From positions 1 through 64,000 of the forward strand of contig CAYNTJ010000004.1 in the NCBI GenBank assembly GCA_964400515.1: a stretch of DNA of 64,000 nucleotides, read 5' to 3'. The DNA is from JAAYHV01 sp964400515 (GTDB taxonomy: Bacteria > Bacillota > Clostridia > Peptostreptococcales > Anaerovoracaceae). The notes under the pieces were generated by a model. The model ran no database searches. It was not told the origin of the DNA and saw nothing but the letters and a program-made list of their open reading frames with translations. The position numbers were made by a program, and so were the translations under genes. Positions 1 through 9,206 of the stretch are shown in pieces; within the stretch, counting starts at the first letter, position 1, and each line of letters opens with the position of its first letter.

Positions 1-13
1 TAATTCTCCACCT
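1..13 (-). promoter_or_regulatory. Probable ribosome site for a minus-strand gene beyond the left edge
   Basis: Read on the minus strand this stretch is AGGTGGAGAATTA, a good Shine-Dalgarno sequence with the start codon expected just outside the window. It suggests another minus-strand gene follows ftsX. In many Firmicutes a peptidoglycan hydrolase or carboxy-terminal protease follows ftsEX, but nothing of that gene is visible here. Confidence 0.3.
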
Positions 14-25
14 ATATTTCTTATT

Positions 26-44
26 AAAGCAACTTCGTTGCTTT
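26..44. other. 8-bp hairpin downstream of ftsX
   Basis: AAAGCAAC and GTTGCTTT form an 8-bp stem around a 3-nt loop, in the gap between ftsX and the next gene. Neither side has a real T-run. It may be a weak terminator or processing hairpin, but that is uncertain. Confidence 0.25.
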
Positions 45-121
45 GTTTGTCATGCGCTTTTTTATCTTTAAAACAACTAATTTTTTTCTTTAAAAAGTAC
101 TTGACTTCATATAGTTAGTCT

Positions 122-1015
122 CTATTTATCCAAAAATCTTCGCATAGAAACGACACTTCCGCAGGAGCCTATTCCAACTCCCAGGGCCACAAATATTATG
201 GCCAGATTAAGTGCTAAATAATCTATAGGTACAATGGGTACTGATAATATTCTGATTATATCCGCACCTATTATCGACATTATGTTATCGTAAATCAAAG
301 CAACCAAGCCGGTGGATAATGCGGCTGCAATGAGACCGATTATTATTCCCTCAACAAAGAAGGGTCCCCTTACAAACCAGTTGGTAGCCCCAATATATTT
401 CATTATCCTGATTTCTTTTGCTCTGGCAAACACAGTAAGCTTTATTGTATTTGACACGACCACAATTGATACCAATACCAAAAATATCATAATGATTAGG
501 CTTGCCAATTGGATAAAATTAGTGGTTTGCGTAAGTTTTTCAACAGTCTCCTGATAAAACTTAACATCCTCCACGCCATTTAGTTTAACGGCTCCTTCCG
601 CCACTTCCTTTGCGGTTTCAGAATCCTTCACATACACTATCAAAGAATTAGGTAAAGGATTTCCTCCCAAATTATCCAGTAAATATCCGCTTTCTCCCCA
701 TCTGTTTTTCATTATCTCAAGGGCATCTTCCTTACTTCTGAATTCTACCTTTGCCACGCCTTCATTTGCTTCGTAGGTTAACCCCACCTGCTTTATTTCA
801 TTTTCCGTGGCGTCATCTTCCATATATATTTCCACCATATCAAAATCCTGCTTTACCACTTCGGCAAACAGGTTTATATTAATTGTTGCCACAAAAAACA
901 ATCCCAGTATAAGCATCATGGCAGTAATCGCCAACACGGAGGTAAAGGTCATGGCTTTATTTCTGTTTATTTGAGCAAACGCTTGCCTTATATTATAGCT
1001 CATGGTTCTAAACAT
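122..1015 (-). CDS. ftsX: Cell division protein FtsX, ABC permease-like subunit
   Basis: FtsX is the membrane partner of FtsE. Together they couple ATP hydrolysis to activation of peptidoglycan hydrolases at the septum or during elongation. The 297-residue protein has a cytosolic N-terminus, a first membrane helix at about residues 23-45, an extracellular domain of roughly 100 residues, and three C-terminal membrane helices, which is the FtsX fold. An upstream in-frame ATG adds 22 residues, but AGGAGG stands 9 nt before the ATG at 1015, so that start was chosen. It overlaps the end of ftsE by 8 nt, consistent with translational coupling. The family length (about 295-300 residues) fits. Confidence 0.93.
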   Translation of the reverse strand: MFRTMSYNIRQAFAQINRNKAMTFTSVLAITAMMLILGLFFVATININLFAEVVKQDFDMVEIYMEDDATENEIKQVGLTYEANEGVAKVEFRSKEDALEIMKNRWGESGYLLDNLGGNPLPNSLIVYVKDSETAKEVAEGAVKLNGVEDVKFYQETVEKLTQTTNFIQLASLIIMIFLVLVSIVVVSNTIKLTVFARAKEIRIMKYIGATNWFVRGPFFVEGIIIGLIAAALSTGLVALIYDNIMSIIGADIIRILSVPIVPIDYLALNLAIIFVALGVGIGSCGSVVSMRRFLDK

Positions 1016-1730
1016 AGAATATTTCCTCCTCTGTGTCTTCAAAAGATTCTTCTTCTTTAAAACCATACAAGCCGAAGGCATCCCTTACGATTCTTCCATC
1101 CTTAATGGCAACTACTCTTTTATTCATCTCATCCACAATATTTTTAGCATGGGTAACCATTACTATGGTGGTACCTCTCATATTGATTTTGTTTAACAAG
1201 TCCATTATTTCCATGGCAGTGGCAGGGTCTAAATTTCCCGTAGGCTCATCGGCAATCAAAACAGTTGGATTATTGATTATAGCCCTGGCTATGGCAACCC
1301 TCTGTTGCTCTCCCGCACTTAACTCCTCCGGATATTTATATGCCTTATCGCTTATTCCCACCAGGCTTAATATTTGGGGCACCTGCCTCCTTATTTCTTT
1401 TTTTGATTTATGTACTATTTCCATGGCAAATGCAACATTTTCATAAACGGTTTTTTTCTCCAGCAGCCTAAAGTCCTGAAAAACAATTCCCGCCTTTCTT
1501 CTTAGCATGGGAACTTCCCTATTTGACAATTCGGTTACACAAATATCATCAAAATATATTTCACCCTCATCCGCCTTAAGCTCCCTTAGTATCAATTTTA
1601 TGAAGGTGGATTTACCTGCCCCGCTGGGACCTACCAAGAAGACAAAATCCCCTTTTTGAATATGGATGCTTGCATTATCTAAGCCTATATTTTCTCCGTA
1701 TTTTTTAGTAACATTTTCAAATCTAATCAT
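1008..1730 (-). CDS. ftsE: Cell division ATP-binding protein FtsE
   Basis: This is the ABC ATPase of the FtsEX complex on the inner face of the membrane. The 240-residue protein carries Walker A (GPSGAGKST, residues 34-42), the signature LSAGEQQ (137-143) and Walker B leading into ADEPTGNLD (157-168). ADEPTGNLD followed by a closely coupled ftsX identifies FtsE rather than a generic ABC ATPase. The start follows an AGGGGGAAACC ribosome site. Compared with many FtsE proteins it has a short acidic C-terminal extension rich in Glu. Confidence 0.95.
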   Translation of the reverse strand: MIRFENVTKKYGENIGLDNASIHIQKGDFVFLVGPSGAGKSTFIKLILRELKADEGEIYFDDICVTELSNREVPMLRRKAGIVFQDFRLLEKKTVYENVAFAMEIVHKSKKEIRRQVPQILSLVGISDKAYKYPEELSAGEQQRVAIARAIINNPTVLIADEPTGNLDPATAMEIMDLLNKINMRGTTIVMVTHAKNIVDEMNKRVVAIKDGRIVRDAFGLYGFKEEESFEDTEEEIFYV

Positions 1731-1741
1731 AGGTTTCCCCC

Positions 1742-1768
1742 TAAAGAATTGTATTCTTTATCATTATA
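1742..1768 (-). promoter_or_regulatory. Likely ftsE -10 element and leader hairpin
   Basis: The minus strand has a perfect TATAAT at 1768-1763. No convincing -35 lies 16-18 nt further upstream. Between it and the ftsE ribosome site is the dyad TAAAGAAT/ATTCTTTA (1742-1760, 3-nt loop), which would form a hairpin in the mRNA leader. Promoter assignment is tentative. Confidence 0.35.
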
Positions 1769-1843
1769 CTATATTTTGGGATATATTAAAATAGTAATTG
1801 GGTGAAAATTCACCACATTTAGTAATTAGGTTAATATTCCAAA

Positions 1844-2602
1844 CTATTTATTGTGTTTGCCCCTTATTCCCATTTCCTTAATCACTTCTTTAATAACTGT
1901 TTGCGTAATTCTGTTTATCTCTTTGCTGTTTCCCGGCAGCTTTAAGCTGTATTCTGATAAGGATATGGCTTCCGGGGGCAAGCATGGAAGCTTATGGAAT
2001 TTTTTAATACCCAAAAATCCCCCAAGCTCCAACGCATTTATTCCCCTGTTATATCTATTTACAATCCAGATAACATTTCCGGATTCAACGCTTAGGTTCC
2101 ACAATCTTTTGTATTTACCTTCATTTTTCATGAGCACCCCAGGGGATGGATCCAAAACACCTATTACATAATCAAATTCATTTAAAACCGAGTAATCATT
2201 GTTGCAATCCACCACAATTATTTCTCCGTAAGCATTGCTTAAGAGTCTTAATTTATCCTCCTGACTAAGGGTTATGCCTTCCTCTATGTCCCTTGGAGTT
2301 ATTGTGACCCAGTTGATTCCTTCTTTGATATTAAAAAGTCCCCGGATTCGGCCCCCCTCCTTTAAAAGCTTATAGAAATCAATAAAGCTCTCATTTTTAA
2401 ATTTCTTGGCCAGACCCAATTTGTCGTATATTAGGCTGTTGATACTAGTTGGCTCTGCCAGCTCAACAAGGGCCACCCCTACTCCCATTTCATTAAGTGC
2501 TCCCGCAAAAAGCAGAGACACCATGGTTTCCCCTGTACCCCTTCCAACGCCCATTACCCCTATTCTTATTTTCTCTTTATTTCCAAAACTTTTGTATTCC
2601 AT
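1844..2602 (-). CDS. MinD/ParA-like P-loop protein with degenerate Walker A
   Basis: This 252-residue protein begins with a beta-strand and glycine-rich loop (IGVMGVGRGTGET, about residues 14-26). It is followed by a helix, a VALVELAEP strand and a VVDCNND strand, the layout of the SIMIBI (MinD/ParA/CobQ) class. The deviant Walker A lysines are absent, with Gly-Arg and Gly-Glu where Lys-Gly and Gly-Lys are expected, so ATP hydrolysis may be lost. AGGAGG precedes the ATG at 2602; the 15 extra upstream codons lack a ribosome site. It lies alone between ftsE and the divergent glgC. I do not recognise a specific family or function. Confidence 0.6.
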   Translation of the reverse strand: MEYKSFGNKEKIRIGVMGVGRGTGETMVSLLFAGALNEMGVGVALVELAEPTSINSLIYDKLGLAKKFKNESFIDFYKLLKEGGRIRGLFNIKEGINWVTITPRDIEEGITLSQEDKLRLLSNAYGEIIVVDCNNDYSVLNEFDYVIGVLDPSPGVLMKNEGKYKRLWNLSVESGNVIWIVNRYNRGINALELGGFLGIKKFHKLPCLPPEAISLSEYSLKLPGNSKEINRITQTVIKEVIKEMGIRGKHNK

Positions 2603-2618
2603 ATTTCCTCCTAAAAAT

Positions 2619-2647
2619 AATATATACACTAACAAACCCACGGGCAA
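2619..2647 (-). promoter_or_regulatory. Candidate sigma-A promoter of the P-loop gene
   Basis: On the minus strand, -35 TTGCCC (2647-2642) and -10 TATATT (2624-2619) are separated by 17 nt. The -10 lies just upstream of the AGGAGG ribosome site of the gene starting at 2602. Confidence 0.45.
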
Positions 2648-2685
2648 TGAATTCGCGGAAATCGATACATTCTCAACTAATTTTA

Positions 2686-2714
2686 TTGTAATTGTCTACA
2701 TTTTACGATACAAT
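2686..2714 (+). promoter_or_regulatory. Candidate sigma-A promoter of glgC-glgD-glgP
   Basis: TTGTAA (2686-2691) and TACAAT (2709-2714) are spaced by 17 nt. TTTGGAGG at 2731-2738 is the ribosome site for glgC. Confidence 0.5.
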
Positions 2715-2744
2715 ATACATATATAGAGTATTTGGAGGCGCAAT

Positions 2745-3866
2745 ATGTTTAATAAAAGAATCGTGGCCATGCTGCTAGCAGGAGGCCAGGGGAGTCGCCT
2801 TGAATGTTTGACAAAAACCATCGCAAAGCCTGCCGTTTCCTTTGGGGGAAAATACAGAATGATAGATTTCAGCTTATCAAACTGTATAAATTCGGGAATA
2901 GATACGGTTGGGGTCCTGACCCAGTACAGGCCCCACGTTTTACACACTTATTTGGGAAACGGTGCTGCATGGGACTTGGACTTAAATGAGGGAGGACTTC
3001 ATATTCTTCCCCCTTATTATACGGAAGAGGGAGGAAATTGGTACAACGGCACTGCCGATGCAATATTTAGAAACCTGGACTTTTTGGAAAGATATAACCC
3101 AAAAACCGTTTTGATACTATCGGGAGACCATCTTTATAAAATGGATTATCATAAAATGATAGAATTCCATGATAAAAATAATTCCGATGCCACCATATCG
3201 GTTATAAGGGTGCCTTTAGAAGAAGCCGGAAGGTTTGGTATATTAAATGTGGATTCAAGCTACAGGGTTACCGAATTTGAAGAAAAACCCGATAATCCTA
3301 AAAGCGAGCTGGCTTCCATGGGTATTTATTTGTTTAAATATTCGGTTTTAAAGGAGGCCCTGTTAAACGACCAACAGGATTACAGCTCCAAAAATGATTT
3401 CGGCAAAAATATACTACCGAATCTATTGGAAAGCGGACATAATCTTTATGCCTATGCTTTTAATGGTTATTGGCAGGACTGCGGAACCATTAGAAGCTAT
3501 TTTGATGCCCAAATGGGTCTTTTAAAAGATGTCCCGGATTTTGATATATTCGATAAGAAGTACAAGATATATTCCAATACTAATATTTCTCCGCCCCACC
3601 ACATTGGCGAGAAGGGTAATGCTAAGCAGAGTCTGATTGCCAACGGAGCATACATTGGAGGGAGCGTTTTTAATTCGATAATAAGTAACGATGGATATAT
3701 AGGAGAAGGAAGTATTATAGAAAATTCCCTGGTGCTACCCGGGGCAAGAATACTTAATAATTGTAGGATAGAATACTCCATTGTATGTGAAAATGTTACA
3801 ATAAAAGATAACACCCAAATAAGGGGAAGCATCGACGATATAAAGGTGGTATCAAACGAGTACTAG
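2745..3866 (+). CDS. glgC: Glucose-1-phosphate adenylyltransferase, catalytic subunit GlgC
   Basis: It makes ADP-glucose from ATP and glucose-1-phosphate, the committed step of bacterial glycogen synthesis. The 373-residue protein has the nucleotidyltransferase loop LLAGGQGSRL at residues 10-19, the substrate stretch KPAVSFGGKYRMIDF, the metal-binding SGDHLYKMDY, and a C-terminal left-handed beta-helix (hexapeptide repeats such as YIGEGSIIENSLV). It is first in a plus-strand run, followed 10 nt later by glgD. In low-GC Gram-positives GlgC and GlgD form a hetero-oligomer with little allosteric control; that is family knowledge, not visible here. Confidence 0.96.
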   Translation: MFNKRIVAMLLAGGQGSRLECLTKTIAKPAVSFGGKYRMIDFSLSNCINSGIDTVGVLTQYRPHVLHTYLGNGAAWDLDLNEGGLHILPPYYTEEGGNWYNGTADAIFRNLDFLERYNPKTVLILSGDHLYKMDYHKMIEFHDKNNSDATISVIRVPLEEAGRFGILNVDSSYRVTEFEEKPDNPKSELASMGIYLFKYSVLKEALLNDQQDYSSKNDFGKNILPNLLESGHNLYAYAFNGYWQDCGTIRSYFDAQMGLLKDVPDFDIFDKKYKIYSNTNISPPHHIGEKGNAKQSLIANGAYIGGSVFNSIISNDGYIGEGSIIENSLVLPGARILNNCRIEYSIVCENVTIKDNTQIRGSIDDIKVVSNEY

Positions 3867-3876
3867 GAGGTGCATT

Positions 3877-5025
3877 ATGCCAAATATGACAGGAATAATA
3901 TCGACGAATTATTCTTCAGATTGCTGCGGAGCTTTGACTCACGACAGGGGTATCGGAGCTATGCCCTTTGGCGGAAGGTATAGATTGATAGATTTTCCTT
4001 TATCGAATATGGTTAATTCCGGAATAATTGATTTAGGGTTAATTGCTCCGATGAATTTCCGTGCCCTTTTGGACCATGTGGGAATAGGAAAAGAATGGGC
4101 CTTAAGCAGGAAAACAGGAGGCCTCTACATCCTTCCCGGTTCCCCCTTTGGTTTAAAAAACTTAAAGGGCAGATTCCTCATAAAGGATATTACAAAAAAC
4201 AAAGATGTTTTGGAGCGTTTACCCAATGATTATATAGCTTTATGCGCCACATCAAAGGTCTTCAACATCGACTATAGGGATATACTCGAATTTCATTTGA
4301 ATCACAATGCGGATATAACCCTGGTATATAAGGATGAACTATTAAGGCTAGGGCCTAAGGACTATTCAATAATAGCGGATGAAAGTCAAAGGGTTATATC
4401 TATTTCAAATTCCAGTAGGGATAAAAGCAATTGCTTTTTAGACACCTTGATCATCAACAAGGTAACCTTAGAAAAAATTGTTTATGAATATAGGTCCCAT
4501 GAACATATGGACCTAATTGAATTAATCAGTAAAAACCTTTCTGTCTTTAATGTGTTTTCATATAATTTCAAAGGTTATACCAGTTCATTTAACAGTATAA
4601 AGGGATATTTGAATGCCAATCAGGATTTGCTCGACTACAAGATTAACGAAGAAATATTCAGCAAAGCAAGGCCAATTATAACAAAAACCCATGACAATCC
4701 TCCGGCAAAATATACCAGCGTTTCCACCGTTAAAAACTCCATCATATCAACGGGATGTATCATAAAGGGCACTGTGGATAACAGTATAATCTTTAGGGGA
4801 GTAATAATTATGGAAGGTTCGGTGGTAAAAAATTCAGTTGTTCTTCAAAACAGTATAATAGGGGAAAACGCCAATTTAAACTATGTGGTGATGGATAAGC
4901 AAACAAAGATTAATGACAACGAAAGAATTGAAGGCACATCAGAAAACCCGATAATAATAGATAAAGACCATAAATATAGAAAGGATCGTGGCTATAATGT
5001 CAAATCAAATAAAGGAAGACCTTGA
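3877..5025 (+). CDS. glgD: Glucose-1-phosphate adenylyltransferase regulatory-type subunit GlgD
   Basis: This is a GlgC paralogue of 382 residues keeping the fold (FGGRYRLIDFPLSNMVNSGI and C-terminal hexapeptide repeats). It has lost the N-terminal GGxGxRL catalytic loop, where it reads STNYSSDCCGALTHDRG. That pattern defines GlgD, a non-catalytic partner that raises GlgC activity. AGGAGG precedes the ATG. Its 3' end overlaps glgP by 29 nt, suggesting coupled translation of the whole glgCDP unit. Confidence 0.93.
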   Translation: MPNMTGIISTNYSSDCCGALTHDRGIGAMPFGGRYRLIDFPLSNMVNSGIIDLGLIAPMNFRALLDHVGIGKEWALSRKTGGLYILPGSPFGLKNLKGRFLIKDITKNKDVLERLPNDYIALCATSKVFNIDYRDILEFHLNHNADITLVYKDELLRLGPKDYSIIADESQRVISISNSSRDKSNCFLDTLIINKVTLEKIVYEYRSHEHMDLIELISKNLSVFNVFSYNFKGYTSSFNSIKGYLNANQDLLDYKINEEIFSKARPIITKTHDNPPAKYTSVSTVKNSIISTGCIIKGTVDNSIIFRGVIIMEGSVVKNSVVLQNSIIGENANLNYVVMDKQTKINDNERIEGTSENPIIIDKDHKYRKDRGYNVKSNKGRP

Positions 5026-7306
5026 GAAAAAAATAAATACATGTATGGGTAAGGCTCCCGGCGAACTTTCCAAAAGAGAAATGTATGAAAGCGTAAGCTA
5101 CCTTTTAATAAGCAAACTTAAAGAAAGATACTTAAAAACCGCAAAGGAACAAAACAAAAAAAAGGTATACTATTTTTCCATGGAATTCCTCCCGGGGACA
5201 ATGCTGAGAAACACGGCATTTAATCTGGATCTGACTGAAGAAATTTCTTCAGCCCTAAGTGAATTTGGTTTTAATTATGAAGAAATAACCAAGATAGAGC
5301 CCGATCCGGGTTTAGGTAATGGCGGTTTGGGAAGATTAGCCTCCTGCTATATAGAAAGCTTAGCTACAAACGGCATTCATGCCCAGGGGGTCTCAATTTG
5401 CTATCGATACGGCTTATTTAAGCAGGTAATAAGAAACAACGAACAATTCGAAGAACCGGATAAATGGCAGGATCTAAGCGATTGTTGGCTTATAAACAAG
5501 GTCAAAGAAAAAGAAATCGTTAATTATGCGGATTACAGCGTTACAGCAATTCCAAGGGATATCTATATAGCCGGTTATCACAGCAGCGTGATTAACACCC
5601 TAAGACTTTGGGAGGCCTACCCGGTTGAAAAAAGCCGTATTTCAAGGGATAACGCATATAATATTTCAAAAACCCTTTATCCCGAAGATAATCACGACGA
5701 AGGTAAGCTTTTACGTATAAGGCAGCAGTATTTTTTCATTTCTGCCCAAGTCCAATCAATATTAAGGAAGCACAACGACAAATACGGAACCCTTACAAAT
5801 CTTGATATATGTATGGCTTTCCATATTAATGATACCCATCCCACTATGCTGATTCCCGAGCTTTTTAGGGTAATGATGGATGATTATGGCTACGGCTGGG
5901 AAAAGGCAGAAGAGATAATTAAGAAATGTGTATCATATACAAATCATACCATTTTATCGGTAGCCTTGGAGAAATGGCCTATAAAGCTTTTCTCTCGTAT
6001 TTTACCGCGAATACTGGAAATAATATTGGAAATTGACAGGAGAAGTAAACTGTTTACATCAACCAAAAAGCTGGTTAACAGCGAAGATTTCAACAACACA
6101 AGAATAATACAGGGAGAGACAATACACATGGCCAACATATGCTTGCACATGTCAAAACATGTAAACGGTGTTTCCCAGTTACACACAAATATACTAAAAA
6201 CCAGGACCTTCGCTTCTTTTGACAGGCTATATCCCGATAAAATTATCAATATAACCAACGGCATCTCTTACCGCAGATGGTTGTGTCAGGCCAATCCTTC
6301 CTTATCCAATTTTATCACGGAATTAATCGGCCCCAGATACTTAAATGACGGAGACTACCTAAGGGATTTATTAAAATTTCAAGATGACAATCAAGTTTTG
6401 GACACGCTATATGATATTAAAAAATCAAATAAGAAAAAGTTTTGCCACTGCCTGAAGGAGTTAAATGGTCAAATAGTAGATCCTTCATCAATATTTGATG
6501 TACAGGTAAAAAGACTCCATGAATATAAAAGGCAGCTGCTTAACATTGTACATATCATGTATCTTTTTGAAAAGCTAAAAGAAAACCCCAACTATCAAAT
6601 ATCTCCCATAACATTTATTTTTGCGGCTAAGGCATATCCTTCGTATAGTATAGCCAAATCCATAATCAGCTTGATACTAAATCTTTCGGAAATGGTGGAG
6701 CGTTTCCCTTCTGCCAGGGATAAAATAAGAATTGTATTTATTGAAAACTACTCTGTTTCATCGGCGGAAATAATAATGCCGGCAGCGGAAATTTCCAAGC
6801 AAATCTCCCTGGCGGGAAAAGAAGCATCGGGCACAGGAAACATGAAGCTTATGATAAACGGGGCCATTACCATGGGCACCTTGGATGGAGCCAATGTGGA
6901 AATCAAAAATCTGGTGGGGGATGAAAACATATACATATTCGGTCTCAATGAAAAGCAGGTGGACGAATTAAGACGTAAAGGAGAATATAATCCTTGGAAT
7001 TGCATCAACTCCGATTATATATTGCAAAGGTTGGTAGACCTTTTGGAAAAAGGTCTAAACGGAAGATCCTTTAGGGATATAACGGCTTCCCTTACCTCCG
7101 GCTACGGAGGAGTTTCAGACCACTATTTGATATTTGCCGATTTTGCAAATTATAATCAAACCTATAACAAAATGCTTACGGATTACAAGGATAAAAGGAT
7201 CTGGGCAAAGAAATCCCTTGTAAACATTGCAAATGCCGGTGCCTTCTCCTCTGACAAGGCGTCATACGATTACGCTAAAAAAATATGGGGGGTTATCAAA
7301 GAGTAG
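4997..7306 (+). CDS. glgP: Glycogen/alpha-glucan phosphorylase GlgP
   Basis: It releases glucose-1-phosphate from the non-reducing ends of glycogen. The 769-residue protein contains YFSMEFLPG near the N-terminus, the active-site stretch DPGLGNGGLGRLASCYIES, HINDTHPT, VQVKRLHEYKRQ, and the pyridoxal-phosphate site EASGTGNMKLM with the Schiff-base lysine at about K617. A GTG three codons upstream is possible, but AAAGGA is better spaced for the ATG at 4997. Having synthesis (glgCD) and breakdown (glgP) co-transcribed is common in clostridia. It ends 4 nt from the convergent GH13 gene, with no clean terminator between them. Confidence 0.96.
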   Translation: MSNQIKEDLEKKINTCMGKAPGELSKREMYESVSYLLISKLKERYLKTAKEQNKKKVYYFSMEFLPGTMLRNTAFNLDLTEEISSALSEFGFNYEEITKIEPDPGLGNGGLGRLASCYIESLATNGIHAQGVSICYRYGLFKQVIRNNEQFEEPDKWQDLSDCWLINKVKEKEIVNYADYSVTAIPRDIYIAGYHSSVINTLRLWEAYPVEKSRISRDNAYNISKTLYPEDNHDEGKLLRIRQQYFFISAQVQSILRKHNDKYGTLTNLDICMAFHINDTHPTMLIPELFRVMMDDYGYGWEKAEEIIKKCVSYTNHTILSVALEKWPIKLFSRILPRILEIILEIDRRSKLFTSTKKLVNSEDFNNTRIIQGETIHMANICLHMSKHVNGVSQLHTNILKTRTFASFDRLYPDKIINITNGISYRRWLCQANPSLSNFITELIGPRYLNDGDYLRDLLKFQDDNQVLDTLYDIKKSNKKKFCHCLKELNGQIVDPSSIFDVQVKRLHEYKRQLLNIVHIMYLFEKLKENPNYQISPITFIFAAKAYPSYSIAKSIISLILNLSEMVERFPSARDKIRIVFIENYSVSSAEIIMPAAEISKQISLAGKEASGTGNMKLMINGAITMGTLDGANVEIKNLVGDENIYIFGLNEKQVDELRRKGEYNPWNCINSDYILQRLVDLLEKGLNGRSFRDITASLTSGYGGVSDHYLIFADFANYNQTYNKMLTDYKDKRIWAKKSLVNIANAGAFSSDKASYDYAKKIWGVIKE

Positions 7307-7310
7307 ATCT

Positions 7311-9206
7311 TTAGTTGCACTCAAGTTGTACCCAAGCCTTGGCAAACACCCTGATTTCAGCAGTGTTTTTATTGACAGGTATTTTTGTATTACCATTAAC
7401 ATCCTCTACACATTTTATATATGGGGGTAAAGCAATATTCAATAACACTTCTTCATCTCCTTTGTTAATTAATACCAAAAAACATTTGTTATTATCCGGC
7501 AAACATCTTCTTATAATTAGCACATCATCAGAATAGGCTTCCGGAATAAAATCACCGTAAACCACCGCCTCATTTCTCCTTCGGATATCTATCATATTCT
7601 TAATAAACAAAGTCATATCATCACCTAAGTTCTGATTAAATGTCCCCCTATTATATGGATCTTCATACCCCTGATTACAAAACTCATCTCCATAATAAAC
7701 AGTGGGTAATCCCGGCAGGGAAAAAAGTAAAACCAATGCCAATTCATATCTCTTCTTTGCATTAACTAAATCCTTTTCATTTAATTTGTATTCGGCTTTT
7801 TCTTCATCGGATAAATCAAATGGAGCCTCCCCAAGGATGGTAATTATCCTAACCCTATCATGACTACCTAAAATGTTAAACGACGAATTAAGATTATCCC
7901 TTGGATAGTTTTCATAGATGCTGTAAATCCTTTTGCAAAAATCACCGGCATTTATTTTACCCATAACATAGTCAATAATAAAATGACGGAAAAGATAATT
8001 TGTTACTCCATCAAGCTCTTTCCCTTGAAAATATTTTTTTCTGTTGCCATAGCTCATTTTATTTGAAGCATCTTCCCATACCTCTCCTATCAATACCGCC
8101 TCATTATCAGCTTGCTTTATGCTTTCCCTTATCCCCTGAATGAATTCATCGGTAAGCTCATCCGCCACATCCAATCGAAATCCACCGGCTCCAAGACTTA
8201 TCCAATATTTAACCACCTTATATATATATCTTTGATAATTTTTCTGGGTTTTCTTTATTTGGGGCAAATCCAAAATTCCCCACCACGCTTCATATTTTGT
8301 GGGAAAGGTATAGAATGTGAACCAATCATAGTAGGGGGATTTCTCCCCTCTGCAAGCTCCCAAATCTCCAAAATTATTATTCCTGTCAAAAAATGGACTT
8401 TCCGCACCCACATGATTAAAAACCCCGTCTAAAATTACCCTAATGCCTCTTTTTTTACCTTCATGGCACAGTCTGACAAAGTCCTCCTCGTCACCAAAGG
8501 AAGGATCTATTTTCATGTAATCCCAAGTATCGTATTTATGATTGCTGAGAGCTTTAAATACGGGGTTTAGATATATGATACCTATACCCAATTCTTTATG
8601 ATAATCAAGCTTTGATATGATACCCTTTATGTTGCCCCCATAAAAGGGCCAGCATAAAACCTCCCCGGCAGCATTTTTTACATAATATGGATTCTTGTTC
8701 CAATCCTCCACAAATATCCTCTTTGCCCCTTTAAACCCTTCGGATAATTCTGCCCTTTTTTGGCAATCAAGATAATTTTCCCCTCTGCAAAACCTATCCG
8801 GAAAGATTTGATAAACAACACCTTCCTTAAACCATTTGGGGATGTATTGCTCTTCATATACCAGCAGTTGATATTTAACGGGTTCTTGGGTAAAAATTTC
8901 ACCCATACCTCCATAGCTTCCCTTGTTGTTACCATAAAAAATGATCTCATGATTTTTTTCTATTTTAAAATAGTAAAAATACAAGCCTTCCTCAGAAAAA
9001 GTATGTTCACACTCATAGTATTCTAGGCTTTCTCCCTTCATTTTTTTCATTTGGTATATCTGATCCTCGGAGAAAATCATCAAATAGACAGTAATTATTT
9101 CATTCTCCCCTTCGGTATTTATTCTAAAGCTCACCTTGCTCCCCTTTTTAACCGCTCCAAAGGGTTTTTTAAAGAACAAATTATGAGAGTTATAGCTAAT
9201 ACCCAT
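7311..9206 (-). CDS. GH13 alpha-glycosidase (neopullulanase/cyclomaltodextrinase-like)
   Basis: This 631-residue enzyme cleaves alpha-glucan or malto-oligosaccharide. Residues 1-120 look like an N-terminal beta-sandwich (CBM34-type). The TIM barrel begins at WFKEGVVYQIFPDRF, with motif I DGVFNH (260-265), nucleophile D346 in GFRLDVADE, acid/base E375 in IGEVWED and H449-D450 in GSHD. There is no signal peptide, so it is intracellular and probably debranches or trims limit dextrins left by GlgP. It overlaps the end of glgA by 11 nt and is last in the minus-strand glycogen unit. Exact specificity (neopullulanase, maltogenic amylase, cyclomaltodextrinase) cannot be read from sequence. Confidence 0.87.
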   Translation of the reverse strand: MGISYNSHNLFFKKPFGAVKKGSKVSFRINTEGENEIITVYLMIFSEDQIYQMKKMKGESLEYYECEHTFSEEGLYFYYFKIEKNHEIIFYGNNKGSYGGMGEIFTQEPVKYQLLVYEEQYIPKWFKEGVVYQIFPDRFCRGENYLDCQKRAELSEGFKGAKRIFVEDWNKNPYYVKNAAGEVLCWPFYGGNIKGIISKLDYHKELGIGIIYLNPVFKALSNHKYDTWDYMKIDPSFGDEEDFVRLCHEGKKRGIRVILDGVFNHVGAESPFFDRNNNFGDLGACRGEKSPYYDWFTFYTFPTKYEAWWGILDLPQIKKTQKNYQRYIYKVVKYWISLGAGGFRLDVADELTDEFIQGIRESIKQADNEAVLIGEVWEDASNKMSYGNRKKYFQGKELDGVTNYLFRHFIIDYVMGKINAGDFCKRIYSIYENYPRDNLNSSFNILGSHDRVRIITILGEAPFDLSDEEKAEYKLNEKDLVNAKKRYELALVLLFSLPGLPTVYYGDEFCNQGYEDPYNRGTFNQNLGDDMTLFIKNMIDIRRRNEAVVYGDFIPEAYSDDVLIIRRCLPDNNKCFLVLINKGDEEVLLNIALPPYIKCVEDVNGNTKIPVNKNTAEIRVFAKAWVQLECN

